A stretch of 35,201 bases of DNA from a virus: positions 1 through 35,201 of IMG/VR virus record IMGVR_UViG_3300033148_005736. One strand, written 5' to 3'. The notes below the pieces were generated by a model, which was not told where the DNA came from, searched no databases, and saw only the letters and a list, made by a program, of their open reading frames with translations. How positions within the stretch are numbered: the first letter of the stretch is position 1; each line of letters begins with the position of its first letter. Shown in pieces: positions 6,649 to 14,402 of the stretch. The position numbers were made by a program, and so were the translations under genes.

Positions 6649-7185
6649 ATGGCAAAGTTACATCAGTTAGATAAGCACAAGTATCTTAAACCTATCGAGG
6701 TTGTAGAGCTTGAGCAGATTCTAGACAATGCGAAACGTAAGGACGCAAGAAACGTGCTTATGATTCGGCTACTATTAAAAACAGGAGCTAGGGGTTCTGA
6801 GCTACTAGCTGTTAGGCCAATGGATCTCCATGTTGAAACTCACTCGGTATTTATTAGAGGACTTAAAGACGGTAAAGACAGAGAGCTACCTGTTCCCTAC
6901 AAGCTATTCCAGCAATTGTACGACGAGGCCAGTGGCCCAAAAGATAAGCCAATATTTCCTATAGCTCTGAGAACTCTGCAAGGTATCTGGTATGATATTA
7001 GGCCAGTCGAAAAGAAGCTACATAGTCTGAGGCATACTTTCGCATACAATTTGTATAAACAAACGAAAGACATATTGCTCGTCAAAATGGCATTGGGCCA
7101 TAGAACAGTTCAATCTACTATGATTTATTTAGAGCATTTGTATGAACAAGAAGCGTTTGAAAGGTTGGTATTGGTAAATGGATAA
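6649..7185 (+). CDS. Tyrosine recombinase, catalytic domain only
   Basis: 178 aa, far shorter than normal phage integrases (over 300 aa): the core-binding and arm-binding N-terminal domains are missing. All active-site residues are present: R48 in TGARGSE, a lysine in LKDGKDREL (K73 or K76), HSLRHTF (H125, R128), LGH (H151) and nucleophile Y160 in MIYLEH, nine residues after the histidine as in XerC/D-type enzymes. A good ribosome site (GAGGAGAAGG) precedes ATG 6649, so the short form looks native, not truncated. It overlaps the next gene by 8 bases. It could integrate the phage, resolve multimers or invert a segment; no tRNA or obvious att core is nearby. Confidence 0.88.
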   Translation: MAKLHQLDKHKYLKPIEVVELEQILDNAKRKDARNVLMIRLLLKTGARGSELLAVRPMDLHVETHSVFIRGLKDGKDRELPVPYKLFQQLYDEASGPKDKPIFPIALRTLQGIWYDIRPVEKKLHSLRHTFAYNLYKQTKDILLVKMALGHRTVQSTMIYLEHLYEQEAFERLVLVNG

Positions 7186-7411
7186 AATAAATATCGATGA
7201 AGCAATAAATATGTTGCCTGATGGTGGCAATATTCACACATTTAGAAACCCAAGCGCAGGGATGATGATTGGGGCTGATTGGAACAGGGATGATATTATC
7301 GAGGCTATGAACAAGCATGGTGTGGGTCTATCTGGTGAACAAGCAAAAGCTATGGATCATGGTCTTGTACTGGAAGATAAATCAGGATTCTTATTTATTG
7401 AGACTACTTAA
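7178..7411 (+). CDS. Conserved phage hypothetical (IHTFRNP...IGADW family)
   Basis: 77 aa. The pattern INMLPDGGNIHTFRNP (about residues 10-25), MMIGADWNRDDIIEAM and HGLVLEDKSGFLFIET matches a family of small phage proteins of unknown function that I recognise from many tailed phages of Gram-negative hosts. It starts inside the end of the recombinase gene (8-bp overlap) and ends in a TTAACAG boundary element. Confidence 0.7.
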   Translation: MDKINIDEAINMLPDGGNIHTFRNPSAGMMIGADWNRDDIIEAMNKHGVGLSGEQAKAMDHGLVLEDKSGFLFIETT

Positions 7412-7441
7412 CAGAGCCGGAGGGGATTAGGTAAAAAATAT

Positions 7442-7633
7442 ATGGAATATTATTACACAATACCAATAGCGATTTTAATATTAATTTGGGCTGTATGGGC
7501 ATCAACATGCGCCATAGATTATATTTATCAGCGAAAACCATGGTACTGGATTTTACCGCTTGTTGTTCCTTTGGCTGTTGGATTCATCTTTTTCATTCAT
7601 TTGGCTATAAATGAAATTATAAAAACCAGTTAA
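7442..7633 (+). CDS. 63-aa membrane protein with two transmembrane segments
   Basis: Two hydrophobic helices are plain: IPIAILILIWAVWASTCAI (about 7-25) and WILPLVVPLAVGFIFFIH (about 36-53), separated by a short basic loop IYQRKP. It lies in the early/accessory block, so it is more likely a host-interaction or superinfection factor than the lysis holin, though its size and two helices fit a class II holin. The start ATG 7442 has a GGAGGGG site about 18 bases away, so initiation may be inefficient. Confidence 0.6.
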   Translation: MEYYYTIPIAILILIWAVWASTCAIDYIYQRKPWYWILPLVVPLAVGFIFFIHLAINEIIKTS

Positions 7634-7740
7634 CAGAAGCGGCTAATCAATTGAAGACGTTACGCAAAACACATTAGAAATGAAAAACACCAATTTTTAG
7701 AAGTTAAACCGCGCTAAGTGTGCGGGAATAGGAGAGAGGG

Positions 7741-8079
7741 ATGAGATATAGAAAGAAGCCGATAGTTATAGAAGCGCATCAGTGGTTCAAAAACGGAGAT
7801 CATCCATTAGATGATTGCAGGACAATAACTCCTATCCCTATAGACGGAGCACCATTTCAAAGTGAGGGTGAAATAGTTCGTTATTATAGGCATCCCAATG
7901 TCGGCGGTGATGAGATCTGTGTAAAATGCGGCTCAATAATGCATGATCATGGATGGCTTGATACTTTAGAATGTGGACATACGGTTTGTGTTGGCGACTT
8001 TATAATCAAAGGAATTGCTGGCGAGCTGTATCCCTGTAAACCTGATATTTTTGAAAAGACTTATGAGAAAGTTGATTAA
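7741..8079 (+). CDS. Phage conserved protein, YRKKPIVIEA / VGDFIIKG family
   Basis: 112 aa with GGAGAGAGGG right before ATG. It begins MRYRKKPIVIEAHQWF and ends GDFIIKGIAGELYPCKPDIFEKTYE, both hallmarks of a very widespread phage protein family of unknown function. The middle contains CVKCGSIMHDHGWLDTLECGHTVC, with C, C, H, C, H and C positions able to bind zinc, present in many members. An accessory role is inferred from distribution; no activity is known. Confidence 0.75.
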   Translation: MRYRKKPIVIEAHQWFKNGDHPLDDCRTITPIPIDGAPFQSEGEIVRYYRHPNVGGDEICVKCGSIMHDHGWLDTLECGHTVCVGDFIIKGIAGELYPCKPDIFEKTYEKVD

Positions 8080-8124
8080 CCCCCTCCTATGCCTATTGAT
8101 ATTCTACACAAGAAAGGAAATAAA

Positions 8125-8409
8125 ATGAAAACCGAAGATATTTTGGAATTAAAGTTTAAATGTGATGACTTGGGCGAGGTCATAACTATAAGGGGTTTTC
8201 TTAAAGCCCTATTATATACTTTATGGGATGAGGAAGAGTCCTTTTCTGGCAAAAGACCTTTCGGGAATAGCGGATGGACCTACACTGTTTATAAAGTTTT
8301 GATTAAAAATAAAGCTATTGAAGGCGAGTTAGATGAAGATGGGTATATTGATTCAATGGATGAAAAAGAAGCTAGGGGAGTTATCCTTAAGTGTATCAAG
8401 GCTCTATGA
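8125..8409 (+). CDS. Phage hypothetical protein (94 aa)
   Basis: The ATG at 8125 is chosen because AAAGGA (8113-8118) lies 6 bases upstream; the frame is open from 8089 without a site. The pattern MKTEDILELKFKCDD, TIRGFLKALLYTLW, KRPFGNSGWTYTVYKVLIK resembles short phage proteins near replication or accessory genes in enteric phages. It is mostly helical; function unknown. The 3' part overlaps the next gene in another frame. Confidence 0.6.
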   Translation: MKTEDILELKFKCDDLGEVITIRGFLKALLYTLWDEEESFSGKRPFGNSGWTYTVYKVLIKNKAIEGELDEDGYIDSMDEKEARGVILKCIKAL

Positions 8410-8533
8410 ACAGATTCTATGCCCACACACTAATTGGAAAACCGTAGTCCAAGGCGTCGGTCGGTTCGATATGCAGCTCTGCTCAAGGTGTGGGGCTAAG
8501 AGGTTTGTGGATAACTTGAAGGAGAAGAAGTGA
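8360..8533 (+). CDS. Small zinc-ribbon-like phage protein
   Basis: The supported part is CPHTNW...VGRFDMQLCSRCGAKR, a C-x-H ... C-x2-C metal site as in small zinc ribbons of phage proteins. The true start is uncertain: ATG 8360 lies inside the preceding gene without a ribosome site, giving 57 aa; translation probably depends on the upstream gene. The end shares GTGA with the next gene. Function unknown. Confidence 0.5.
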   Translation: MKKKLGELSLSVSRLYEQILCPHTNWKTVVQGVGRFDMQLCSRCGAKRFVDNLKEKK

Positions 8534-8760
8534 CAGACAAATCATTTGAAATATGTAGGCTTATAACCCTAAATGAAGAGCTAAAAGCTACAGCAGACTT
8601 TTATAAAGCTCGACACACATCTCATTTCGGTAAACTAACGAAGCTTAGAAGAGAAGTATTAGAGCTAGAAAGGACAGTCAAAGGACAAAAAAATGAAATA
8701 ACAAATCTTAACTATGCGTTAAATTGTGTCAGATATAACAGGCCACCTGTAGCCGAGTAA
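8530..8760 (+). CDS. Coiled-coil protein, last gene of the rightward block
   Basis: 76 aa from GTG 8530, with GGAGAAGAA before it and a GTGA overlap with the previous stop. Almost entirely helical: LITLNEELKATADFYKAR, then KLRREVLELERTVKGQK with heptad leucines. Its last 42 bases overlap the end of the convergent endolysin gene, and no terminator separates the two blocks. Confidence 0.6.
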   Translation: MTDKSFEICRLITLNEELKATADFYKARHTSHFGKLTKLRREVLELERTVKGQKNEITNLNYALNCVRYNRPPVAE

Positions 8761-9243
8761 CCGCTCTTTAGAATACTTAGAAACCCGAACCATATTACTT
8801 TGATTGCCACCCAAACAATAAATATATTTATCATCCTCCCCTACATACAGACCTATATGACCCTTCCAGCTCTTAGGCGAGACCCTCCAAAAGATAACAA
8901 CGCAACCAATGCCAGGAGCCTTCATAGGATACCCCCAGTTAAGCCATGAGCGAGCATTAGCCTTGCCGCTGCCTTTTATACCAGCTTCTTTAAAGCACCA
9001 ATTAACAAATGAGGAGCACCAAGCAACGCTATCGTCTGATGCTTTTAATGAAGTGGCTAGATGGTATTCGAGCACTCGCTTCGAATTTTCTGGCCCTGGT
9101 ATTTCTGTTGTACCTATTTCAGCTTTTGCTATCCTTAGCCATGGTGGATCTTCTGATTTTGGCTTTGCTATTTGTACTTGCTCTTTATGCGGCAATTCAT
9201 TTCTAAATAATCTTTTAAGCCAGTAAAATAATCGCTTGAACAT
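8719..9243 (-). CDS. Endolysin, TIGR02594-type cysteine peptidase/amidase
   Basis: 174 aa from ATG 9243, which has AGGGGG 5 bases upstream (an in-frame start further back at 9267 lacks this). The signature is PPWLRIAKAEIGTTEIPG followed by the catalytic cysteine in DSVAWCSSFVNW (C76), KANARSWLNWG, the histidine in GHIGLYVG (H129) and GGNQSN (N147), as in TIGR02594/CHAP-like NlpC/P60 enzymes that cut the peptide part of peptidoglycan. The first 13 residues (FKRLFYWLKRLF) are hydrophobic and basic and might tether it to the membrane. Last gene of the leftward block, hence lysis. Confidence 0.85.
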   Translation of the reverse strand: MFKRLFYWLKRLFRNELPHKEQVQIAKPKSEDPPWLRIAKAEIGTTEIPGPENSKRVLEYHLATSLKASDDSVAWCSSFVNWCFKEAGIKGSGKANARSWLNWGYPMKAPGIGCVVIFWRVSPKSWKGHIGLYVGEDDKYIYCLGGNQSNMVRVSKYSKERLLGYRWPVISDTI

Positions 9244-9284
9244 ATAACCCCCTGTGCTTATAAGCATCCTACAAAGGAATTTCC

Positions 9285-9773
9285 ATGAATGCCAATGCTT
9301 TGCCAGATCAAAAAATTTTATTAAAATATCTTAAATATGACAAATGCTGTGGAGTACTCTACTGGAAAGATCATTGGGAAGAAAATGTTAAATCTAGGAT
9401 GGTCGGCAAGCCTATATTGTTCAAAGATAGCGGTGGATATCTAAGGTTTTGCTTGAATGGGGCTAAGTATTTAGTTCATCGAATCGTTTATTTTTTAGAA
9501 ACTGGTGAGCAACCTTGTGAAATCGATCATATTGACGGGGATAGGTGTAATAATAAATTCCATAATTTAAGAGCATCTTCTTCAAGATCGAACAATATAA
9601 ATAAAAAGATACATCGATCAGGTCACTTGCCTGGAGCGTCCAGACATGGGAACAAGTGGATATCCAAAATCGTGATAGACTATGAAGTTCTTTATCTTGG
9701 TTTGTTTTCTTCCCAAGAAGAAGCCCATAGCGTTTATATGATATTTTTCAATTGGGTTAATGACGTTACTTAA
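9285..9773 (+). CDS. HNH endonuclease with AP2-like DNA-binding domain
   Basis: 162 aa. The HNH core is VHRIVYFLETGEQPCEIDHI then DGDRCNNKFHNLRASSSRSN (about residues 66-105); an AP2-like domain follows (GHLPGASRHGNKW, IVIDYEVLYLGLFSSQEEA). This combination is typical of free-standing homing endonucleases. It lies on the plus strand, opposite to all neighbours from 8719 to 34479, and fits between the endolysin and the next leftward gene (8-bp overlap of stops), supporting insertion. AAAGGA precedes ATG 9285. Confidence 0.88.
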   Translation: MNANALPDQKILLKYLKYDKCCGVLYWKDHWEENVKSRMVGKPILFKDSGGYLRFCLNGAKYLVHRIVYFLETGEQPCEIDHIDGDRCNNKFHNLRASSSRSNNINKKIHRSGHLPGASRHGNKWISKIVIDYEVLYLGLFSSQEEAHSVYMIFFNWVNDVT

Positions 9774-10008
9774 CCTTAAGTACTTTTCTCTTTTTCACCC
9801 AGGCCTTTGGGATGCAGATCACAGAGTTACATTGGTCCTCACTAACCGCTGCGGCTAAACAAATACACTCTTTATCCTCTTTAACCAAAAAACCTACTGC
9901 AAAGCACGTATCTATATGGAGATTATCTGGTGTGTCCCAAGAAGATACACTAACTGCATCAACCCACTGAATATAGGTTATGTGAACAATCTTTTTAATC
10001 TGTCCCAC
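9766..10008 (-). CDS. Phage hypothetical protein (80 aa)
   Basis: Starts at GTG 10008, 5 bases after AAGGA (TTG 10011 is the alternative). The pattern ITYIQWVDAVSVSSWD, HIDTCFAVGFLVKED, ICLAAAVSEDQ and SVICIPKAWVKKR is that of a widespread phage family, usually near lysis or packaging genes, with beta-rich composition and unknown function. The start lies inside the end of the upstream HNH-like gene and the stop overlaps that of the inserted endonuclease. Confidence 0.65.
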   Translation of the reverse strand: MGQIKKIVHITYIQWVDAVSVSSWDTPDNLHIDTCFAVGFLVKEDKECICLAAAVSEDQCNSVICIPKAWVKKRKVLKVK

Positions 10009-10337
10009 CAAGTTCCTTTTCTTATTTTTCTAATATAAGCATGATATTTTCTGCTGTTCTGAGACGTAGTTAGCCATTGGATATTATCTAGCTCATAGCC
10101 TTTTTCTGGGTTGATGCGATCAACAGAGGGGGCGTCTATGAATTTAAACCCACGCTCTTTGTAAGCATCAAATAGTTCTAAAAATAAGGCTGAGCCAAAG
10201 GCAAAGTCATTAAAGGCTGCCCTAGGAGGGTACTTATATCCTTTAGCATCAGCCCGTCGTTTTAATATATAGTAAAGATGCCCGACATATCCCTTGGGAG
10301 TTCGTCGGTATAATGTGGACTTTGACATCTGTTCCAT
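9978..10337 (-). CDS. HNH-like nuclease-fold protein
   Basis: 119 aa (or 116 from ATG 10328). The C-terminal segment PSVDRINPEKGYELDNIQWL followed by TTSQNSRKYH matches the DRI-x-GY-x-x-x-N-I-Q-W-L part of phage HNH/endonuclease-VII-like proteins (residues about 70-100). The N-terminal part is basic and helical (LYYILKRRADAKGYKYPP). It sits among late genes close to lysis genes. Activity is inferred from this motif; the metal-binding histidine pattern is only partly visible, so it may be a regulator or inactive. Confidence 0.6.
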   Translation of the reverse strand: MEQMSKSTLYRRTPKGYVGHLYYILKRRADAKGYKYPPRAAFNDFAFGSALFLELFDAYKERGFKFIDAPSVDRINPEKGYELDNIQWLTTSQNSRKYHAYIRKIRKGTWWDRLKRLFT

Positions 10338-10384
10338 GGGCTTATTAAACTATGCCTATAGTCTTGTTGTTACGGCCCTAAGGT

Positions 10385-10897
10385 CTAGAAAAGATCCTTA
10401 CCATCGTCTTTCATTTTAGCAGGCATAGGCAGAGCAGATAAAAGCGTCCGCTGTGCAAGGCGAAATTGTTTACGGTCCATAAGTTTAGACCACTCGGTAT
10501 ATATGTCTTTTAAGAAATATGAAGAGTCAACCACCACGGCGAAACAATTAGACTCAACTCTAGTTTTTAAAAAAACATATTGCGCTGGAGATAGATTTGC
10601 TCTTCTCCCCTTAGCTTTAAGCTCTATATAACAAGCTCTGCCAAAAGCATCGTTGCCAACAAGGTCAGAGAAACCTTTTTCAGTTTGCCCTGATGTATAC
10701 TCCCCTGCTAGCACAGAGTAGACTGCTTTCGATTCGACCACAGAGACGTTAAAGTTATTATGTCTTAACCATTTAAGACATTCTTTTTCAGTTTCTTTTT
10801 CTGGCTTAGCATTTTTCTTAATATCCTTAGGCTTATCTTCTTCTATTTTTTTAGATAGATAATTATCTAAGGCTTTTTTAACTGATTCTTTACTCAT
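10385..10897 (-). CDS. VRR-NUC-type PD-(D/E)XK nuclease
   Basis: 170 aa. The N-terminal 35 residues are highly charged and helical. The core has an E-rich helix (ETEKECLKWLRHNNF), GFSDLVG (D78), YIELKAKGRR (E92, K94) and LSPAQ (Q106), which is the VRR-NUC arrangement GxSD-ExK-SxxQ. Such phage enzymes resolve branched DNA or trim ends before packaging. It follows the glycine-rich tail gene in the late block, so expression coincides with packaging. The first ATG has only a weak ribosome site. Confidence 0.8.
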   Translation of the reverse strand: MSKESVKKALDNYLSKKIEEDKPKDIKKNAKPEKETEKECLKWLRHNNFNVSVVESKAVYSVLAGEYTSGQTEKGFSDLVGNDAFGRACYIELKAKGRRANLSPAQYVFLKTRVESNCFAVVVDSSYFLKDIYTEWSKLMDRKQFRLAQRTLLSALPMPAKMKDDGKDLF

Positions 10898-10901
10898 TTA
10901 A

Positions 10902-11633
10902 TTACCAAGTGATTATGATTATTCCAGAGCCACCATTGCCACCAATGCTAGTGTAGCCGCCTCCACCGCCTCCACCGCCAGAGTTAGCCGCACCACTGGC
11001 AGCCGAACCTCCTTGAGGCCCGCCATTGCCGCCATTGCCATAAGCTGCACCACCTCCGCCACCGTCATAACTTCCGCCACTACCAATGCCGCCAGTACCA
11101 AATCTAGAGTCCTCACCGTCTGTTCCACCGGAACCTGTTCCGCCGTCACCACCAAAGGAAGATATTTTATAAGGAGTTATTGCCCCGGCTCCGCCAGGAG
11201 ATGTAGACGTTTCTCCTGGGAGTCCACCATGCCATTTAACTACTGCTCCAAATAATGTTAATCCTCCAGCTGATGGAGGAGACACAGTTTGCCGAGCTCC
11301 TCCTGCACCAATAGTAATACCAATTGATGCACCAGGGGTGACTTGAACTTGAACAGTAGATATATCGCCACCGGCACCACCTCCGCCACCCTTAGAGCCA
11401 CCGCCCACACCAACAGAGCCGCCACCGCCTCCGCCGCAACCTAGAACTGTTAAAACTGAAACAGTATCTGGGACGACAAATGTTCCACTGGATGTAAAAA
11501 TCTGATTTCTAGTAGCTTCGATAAGACCGTTTATATTTGCGCCCGTCTTATTCCAAAGGTTCTCTGTCTCTGGTGCATTGGCCGATATCTCGACATCGTT
11601 CATCTTAACTAAGCTGCCTATAATATCTGCCAT
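10902..11633 (-). CDS. Glycine-rich tail adhesin-like protein
   Basis: 243 aa. The first 55 residues are ordinary (virion attachment), then QIFTSSGTFVVPDTVSVLTV leads into a long region of polyglycine runs (LGCGGGGGG and several more) ending in GGSGIIIITW. This layout, an F-x-x-x-G-x-x-x-VP strand motif followed by glycine-rich packing and a short hydrophobic end, is that of receptor-binding tail proteins with polyglycine-II helices. AGGGGAG (11641-11647) is its ribosome site. It directly follows the tail hub gene. Confidence 0.75.
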   Translation of the reverse strand: MADIIGSLVKMNDVEISANAPETENLWNKTGANINGLIEATRNQIFTSSGTFVVPDTVSVLTVLGCGGGGGGSVGVGGGSKGGGGGAGGDISTVQVQVTPGASIGITIGAGGARQTVSPPSAGGLTLFGAVVKWHGGLPGETSTSPGGAGAITPYKISSFGGDGGTGSGGTDGEDSRFGTGGIGSGGSYDGGGGGAAYGNGGNGGPQGGSAASGAANSGGGGGGGGYTSIGGNGGSGIIIITW

Positions 11634-11645
11634 CTTATAACTCCC

Positions 11646-13904
11646 CTATAACATTTGATATTGAATGCCACCATCGGCAAAATCAACATCACTCATAAAT
11701 CCATAAATTAATTTAACATTATCTTGCTGTGTAGTGTAACTATCAAAATCCATTTTCATTCCAGTACTCGGTATAAAGCCAAGAGCCGTTGCTACGGTTA
11801 TCGTATTACCGGCAAAGGACTCAAAAACAGCAGTACCAGAAATAGTAAAATCATCATTGTGAATAAGAATTGTTGTTCCGACATAAGACTCCCATTTCTT
11901 AAATTCATTCTCTCCATATTGATCTGTGTTAAAGCTCCCCTGAATAATAAAGCTAGTCTGAGAGAGCCCCTGTTTTATAATACTAGTTGGAGCTATTAAA
12001 CAATATCTAGCATCATTTGAAAAGTTCGTATCGACTAGATCAAAGGTAATCTCGCCTGTTTTTAAATTAAAAGACTTGTTATCAATGCTAAAAAGACGGG
12101 GAGCACCACTACGAGAACCACTATATCTATCAGCAATTTGAAGAGATGCCATGTCAAGAGATACAATGTCGCCAACCTCTAAAGAAAATCCTGTTTTTAA
12201 ATCTACCTGAATATTCTTTATATACTCAGCGCCAAACTCATATTTTTTAAGTCTATTTGAAGCCGCACTGTTAGACAAAGACTCCCCTTGAAGATCTGAC
12301 CTAAGCCCCTTTGACTCAATCAACAATGTTCTAGAGCCAGTATCAATTCTATTTCTAGAATCGGTAGATATTGATCCGTTGATCTTTTCAAACTTATCTT
12401 CTTCTAAAATTCTCTCATCAAATTTATATAAAACTGAATTATAGAAGTTCTTTGATGTAGATCGAGTGATAGCAATCTTCTGAGCAGACACCACATTATT
12501 CTTACTAAGTGTTTTAACGGCGTCACCACCTGGCAGTAACCCCGCCAAATGATAACCGACTGAGCTCTGAGCTTTTCTCGGCACCGAATAACTTCCAAGT
12601 GGGTTATATATCTGCTCCCCTAAGAAAGCTTTTAGCTCTATCTCTTTTTTAATCAAAAACCTGTAATGGTTATCGTCTGTTAAAAACGTAGATTTAATAT
12701 AATTATGTTGCGTAACATCTACTTCGTCAGCGGCCATTCCCGCCCCTACTGGGATCGAATCATACCTGGATCTCACAGCGAGTTCCCCATCAGTTGGAGC
12801 CTCAAAGGATAAAGTAACCCCGTCTATTGTGATGTACTGCCCGTTTTCGGTTTGGGAGATCCCTGTGATTTCTTTAAGCGTAAAGTTATTTGCTGGAATT
12901 GCAGAGCCAGAAACAGATGCATAATCTCCTACCGTGATACCGTAATCGTTTAAAAAGTTAACACCGTCGATGTAAAGACTGTTAGGTGCTGAATCTGAAA
13001 TATCTACCTTTACAATAGATGTTATTGTTATGTCTGATTGATAGTCTCCATCTCGACCAGAGAGCATTAACTTTAACGCAATATCTAAAGCATTCCCCTG
13101 TAAGATATATACAGAATTTATATTAGCTCCTGATGCATGACTCGCTATTGCTGTGCCCTGAGCTCCCCTTGATAGAGTTTGAAACTGTGTTCCAGCAAGG
13201 CCAGCATAAGTCATGACCTCATCATCTATCTGAATGCCGCAAGTTAAATCACTATCAATCGCTCCATCGGGCCCTGTAAATGTAGGACTTAAGAAGTCTG
13301 TTGTATCAAGTACGTTTGCAATCGTATCACCGATATTTAATATTTCCGCTAACTCAGTCTCTGCTGGCTGGATGATCTCCCCTTTCTTTTTTGAATCAGG
13401 GGAGTTTAGGTTTAAAGCTACTAGCCCCGCACCTTGCTGGAGAGAATCAATCGTGCCTCTAAATATAGTTAGATAGTCTGCTGGGAAACTCGTATTGGAA
13501 AAGCCAAAGTAAACCTTGCACCTTCTGCCTAAGATATCGAAAGCTGGGGTTACAGTTTCGTCTGGGGCAAAAAGCCTCGTGAGCTCTCCATCCTTATCTA
13601 TCATAGCAATACGCATGGAGCTTATGCTTTCTGACGTGCCCTTATCTGGGTTAAGCTGCTGTCTTATAGTTGTTGATGTTCCAAGCTTAAAAGATATATA
13701 GGGGAGATTGTTTGCTATAGGCCTTAAGCCTCCATAGATATCACCTTCTCCATATTCTAGCCCCTCCATCCCGTAAACAATCGGTGTAAGGACTGCGTTT
13801 GTTGAGAATATTTGATCTATGCCATCTATTTTTAATACTATATTTGGCTTTAAGTCCGTTGCTAGTGCCGCATTTTGTGCAGATTGAGTTACTTCAAATG
13901 CCAT
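11646..13904 (-). CDS. Large tail hub / tail tip protein
   Basis: 752 aa. Low-level pattern of a tail hub: N-terminal part about 1-170 with strand-rich segments and DYLTIFRGTIDSLQQG; a middle module LTCGIQIDDEVMTYAGL, QFQTLSRGAQGTAIASHA (about 215-255). The C-terminal domain has VDLKTGFSLEVGDIVSLD and RLFSIDNKSFNLKTGEI, resembling the J-like or gp27-like hub proteins that end tails. I cannot name a family. Position after the fibre and lysis-like genes and before the adhesin suggests it carries the receptor-binding parts. Confidence 0.6.
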   Translation of the reverse strand: MAFEVTQSAQNAALATDLKPNIVLKIDGIDQIFSTNAVLTPIVYGMEGLEYGEGDIYGGLRPIANNLPYISFKLGTSTTIRQQLNPDKGTSESISSMRIAMIDKDGELTRLFAPDETVTPAFDILGRRCKVYFGFSNTSFPADYLTIFRGTIDSLQQGAGLVALNLNSPDSKKKGEIIQPAETELAEILNIGDTIANVLDTTDFLSPTFTGPDGAIDSDLTCGIQIDDEVMTYAGLAGTQFQTLSRGAQGTAIASHASGANINSVYILQGNALDIALKLMLSGRDGDYQSDITITSIVKVDISDSAPNSLYIDGVNFLNDYGITVGDYASVSGSAIPANNFTLKEITGISQTENGQYITIDGVTLSFEAPTDGELAVRSRYDSIPVGAGMAADEVDVTQHNYIKSTFLTDDNHYRFLIKKEIELKAFLGEQIYNPLGSYSVPRKAQSSVGYHLAGLLPGGDAVKTLSKNNVVSAQKIAITRSTSKNFYNSVLYKFDERILEEDKFEKINGSISTDSRNRIDTGSRTLLIESKGLRSDLQGESLSNSAASNRLKKYEFGAEYIKNIQVDLKTGFSLEVGDIVSLDMASLQIADRYSGSRSGAPRLFSIDNKSFNLKTGEITFDLVDTNFSNDARYCLIAPTSIIKQGLSQTSFIIQGSFNTDQYGENEFKKWESYVGTTILIHNDDFTISGTAVFESFAGNTITVATALGFIPSTGMKMDFDSYTTQQDNVKLIYGFMSDVDFADGGIQYQML

Positions 13905-13920
13905 TAGTTTAACTCCCGTC

Positions 13921-14175
13921 TCATTTACTACCTAGCTCTTCTATTATTTTATGGAGATATGCTTTTGTCTTAGCTAAATCGTCTGGGCTAAGGCATTGAT
14001 ACCCTCTCATTCTACTTACTGGCTTATCAAAGGGCTCTGATCCATCAGACGGGTTACACTGAGCAATATCTTTATTAATGATGCTACAGCGATTAACTTT
14101 TGGTGGAGCAAGCGCGCATCCACTAACTGCCATCACGATAGCGAGTAACAATGCGTAGCTCATTTTCAAGCTCAT
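13921..14175 (-). CDS. Outer-membrane lipoprotein, putative o-spanin (Rz1-like)
   Basis: 84 aa from ATG 14175, with AAAGGGA 6 bases upstream. It has a lipoprotein signal: K4, hydrophobic LLLAIVMA and lipobox VSGC with C20; alanine at +2 favours the outer membrane. The mature part has further cysteines (NRCSII, AQCNPSDG, YQCLSPDD) and a C-terminal helix. Its first 53 bases overlap, in another frame, the end of a membrane coiled-coil gene, an arrangement like Rz/Rz1. It is longer than many Rz1 and not proline-rich, so an unrelated phage lipoprotein is possible. Confidence 0.65.
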   Translation of the reverse strand: MSLKMSYALLLAIVMAVSGCALAPPKVNRCSIINKDIAQCNPSDGSEPFDKPVSRMRGYQCLSPDDLAKTKAYLHKIIEELGSK

Positions 14176-14401
14176 TTATTTTTCCCTTTAACATGTCTCG
14201 CTCTTCTTCTGAAGCGACCTCTGTTATTAGGTCCTCGAGAGCATATATTTCTGTGACTATAGCATTTACTGATCTTGCTATAGTCTCTTCTTTTTTGTCT
14301 ATAGCTTTGTGCTTTTTCTTTTTAATAAAAAATGAGACGACGAAAGAAATTAAACGTTCTAAACCAAACTTTAAAAGCCAATTAAATATCGTCGTCCCCA
14401 T
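14123..14401 (-). CDS. Membrane coiled-coil protein, putative i-spanin or holin-like
   Basis: 92 aa. One hydrophobic stretch (IFNWLLKFGLERLISFVVSFF, about 5-25) is followed by KKKKHK and a long helix with heptad spacing (VNAIVTEIYALEDLITEVAS, GKINELENELRIV). The size and its overlap with the lipoprotein gene fit an i-spanin. However, the lysines right after the membrane segment predict the C-terminus to be cytoplasmic, opposite to Rz. It may therefore be a holin-like or scaffold protein. It precedes the lipoprotein in the same operon. Confidence 0.5.
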   Translation of the reverse strand: MGTTIFNWLLKFGLERLISFVVSFFIKKKKHKAIDKKEETIARSVNAIVTEIYALEDLITEVASEEERDMLKGKINELENELRIVTRYRDGS

Positions 14402-14402
14402 A

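Noticed and set aside
10902-11633. CRISPR-like or simple tandem repeat because of many GGT/GCC runs
   Set aside because: The periodicity is explained by polyglycine coding in the adhesin; no regular spacers.
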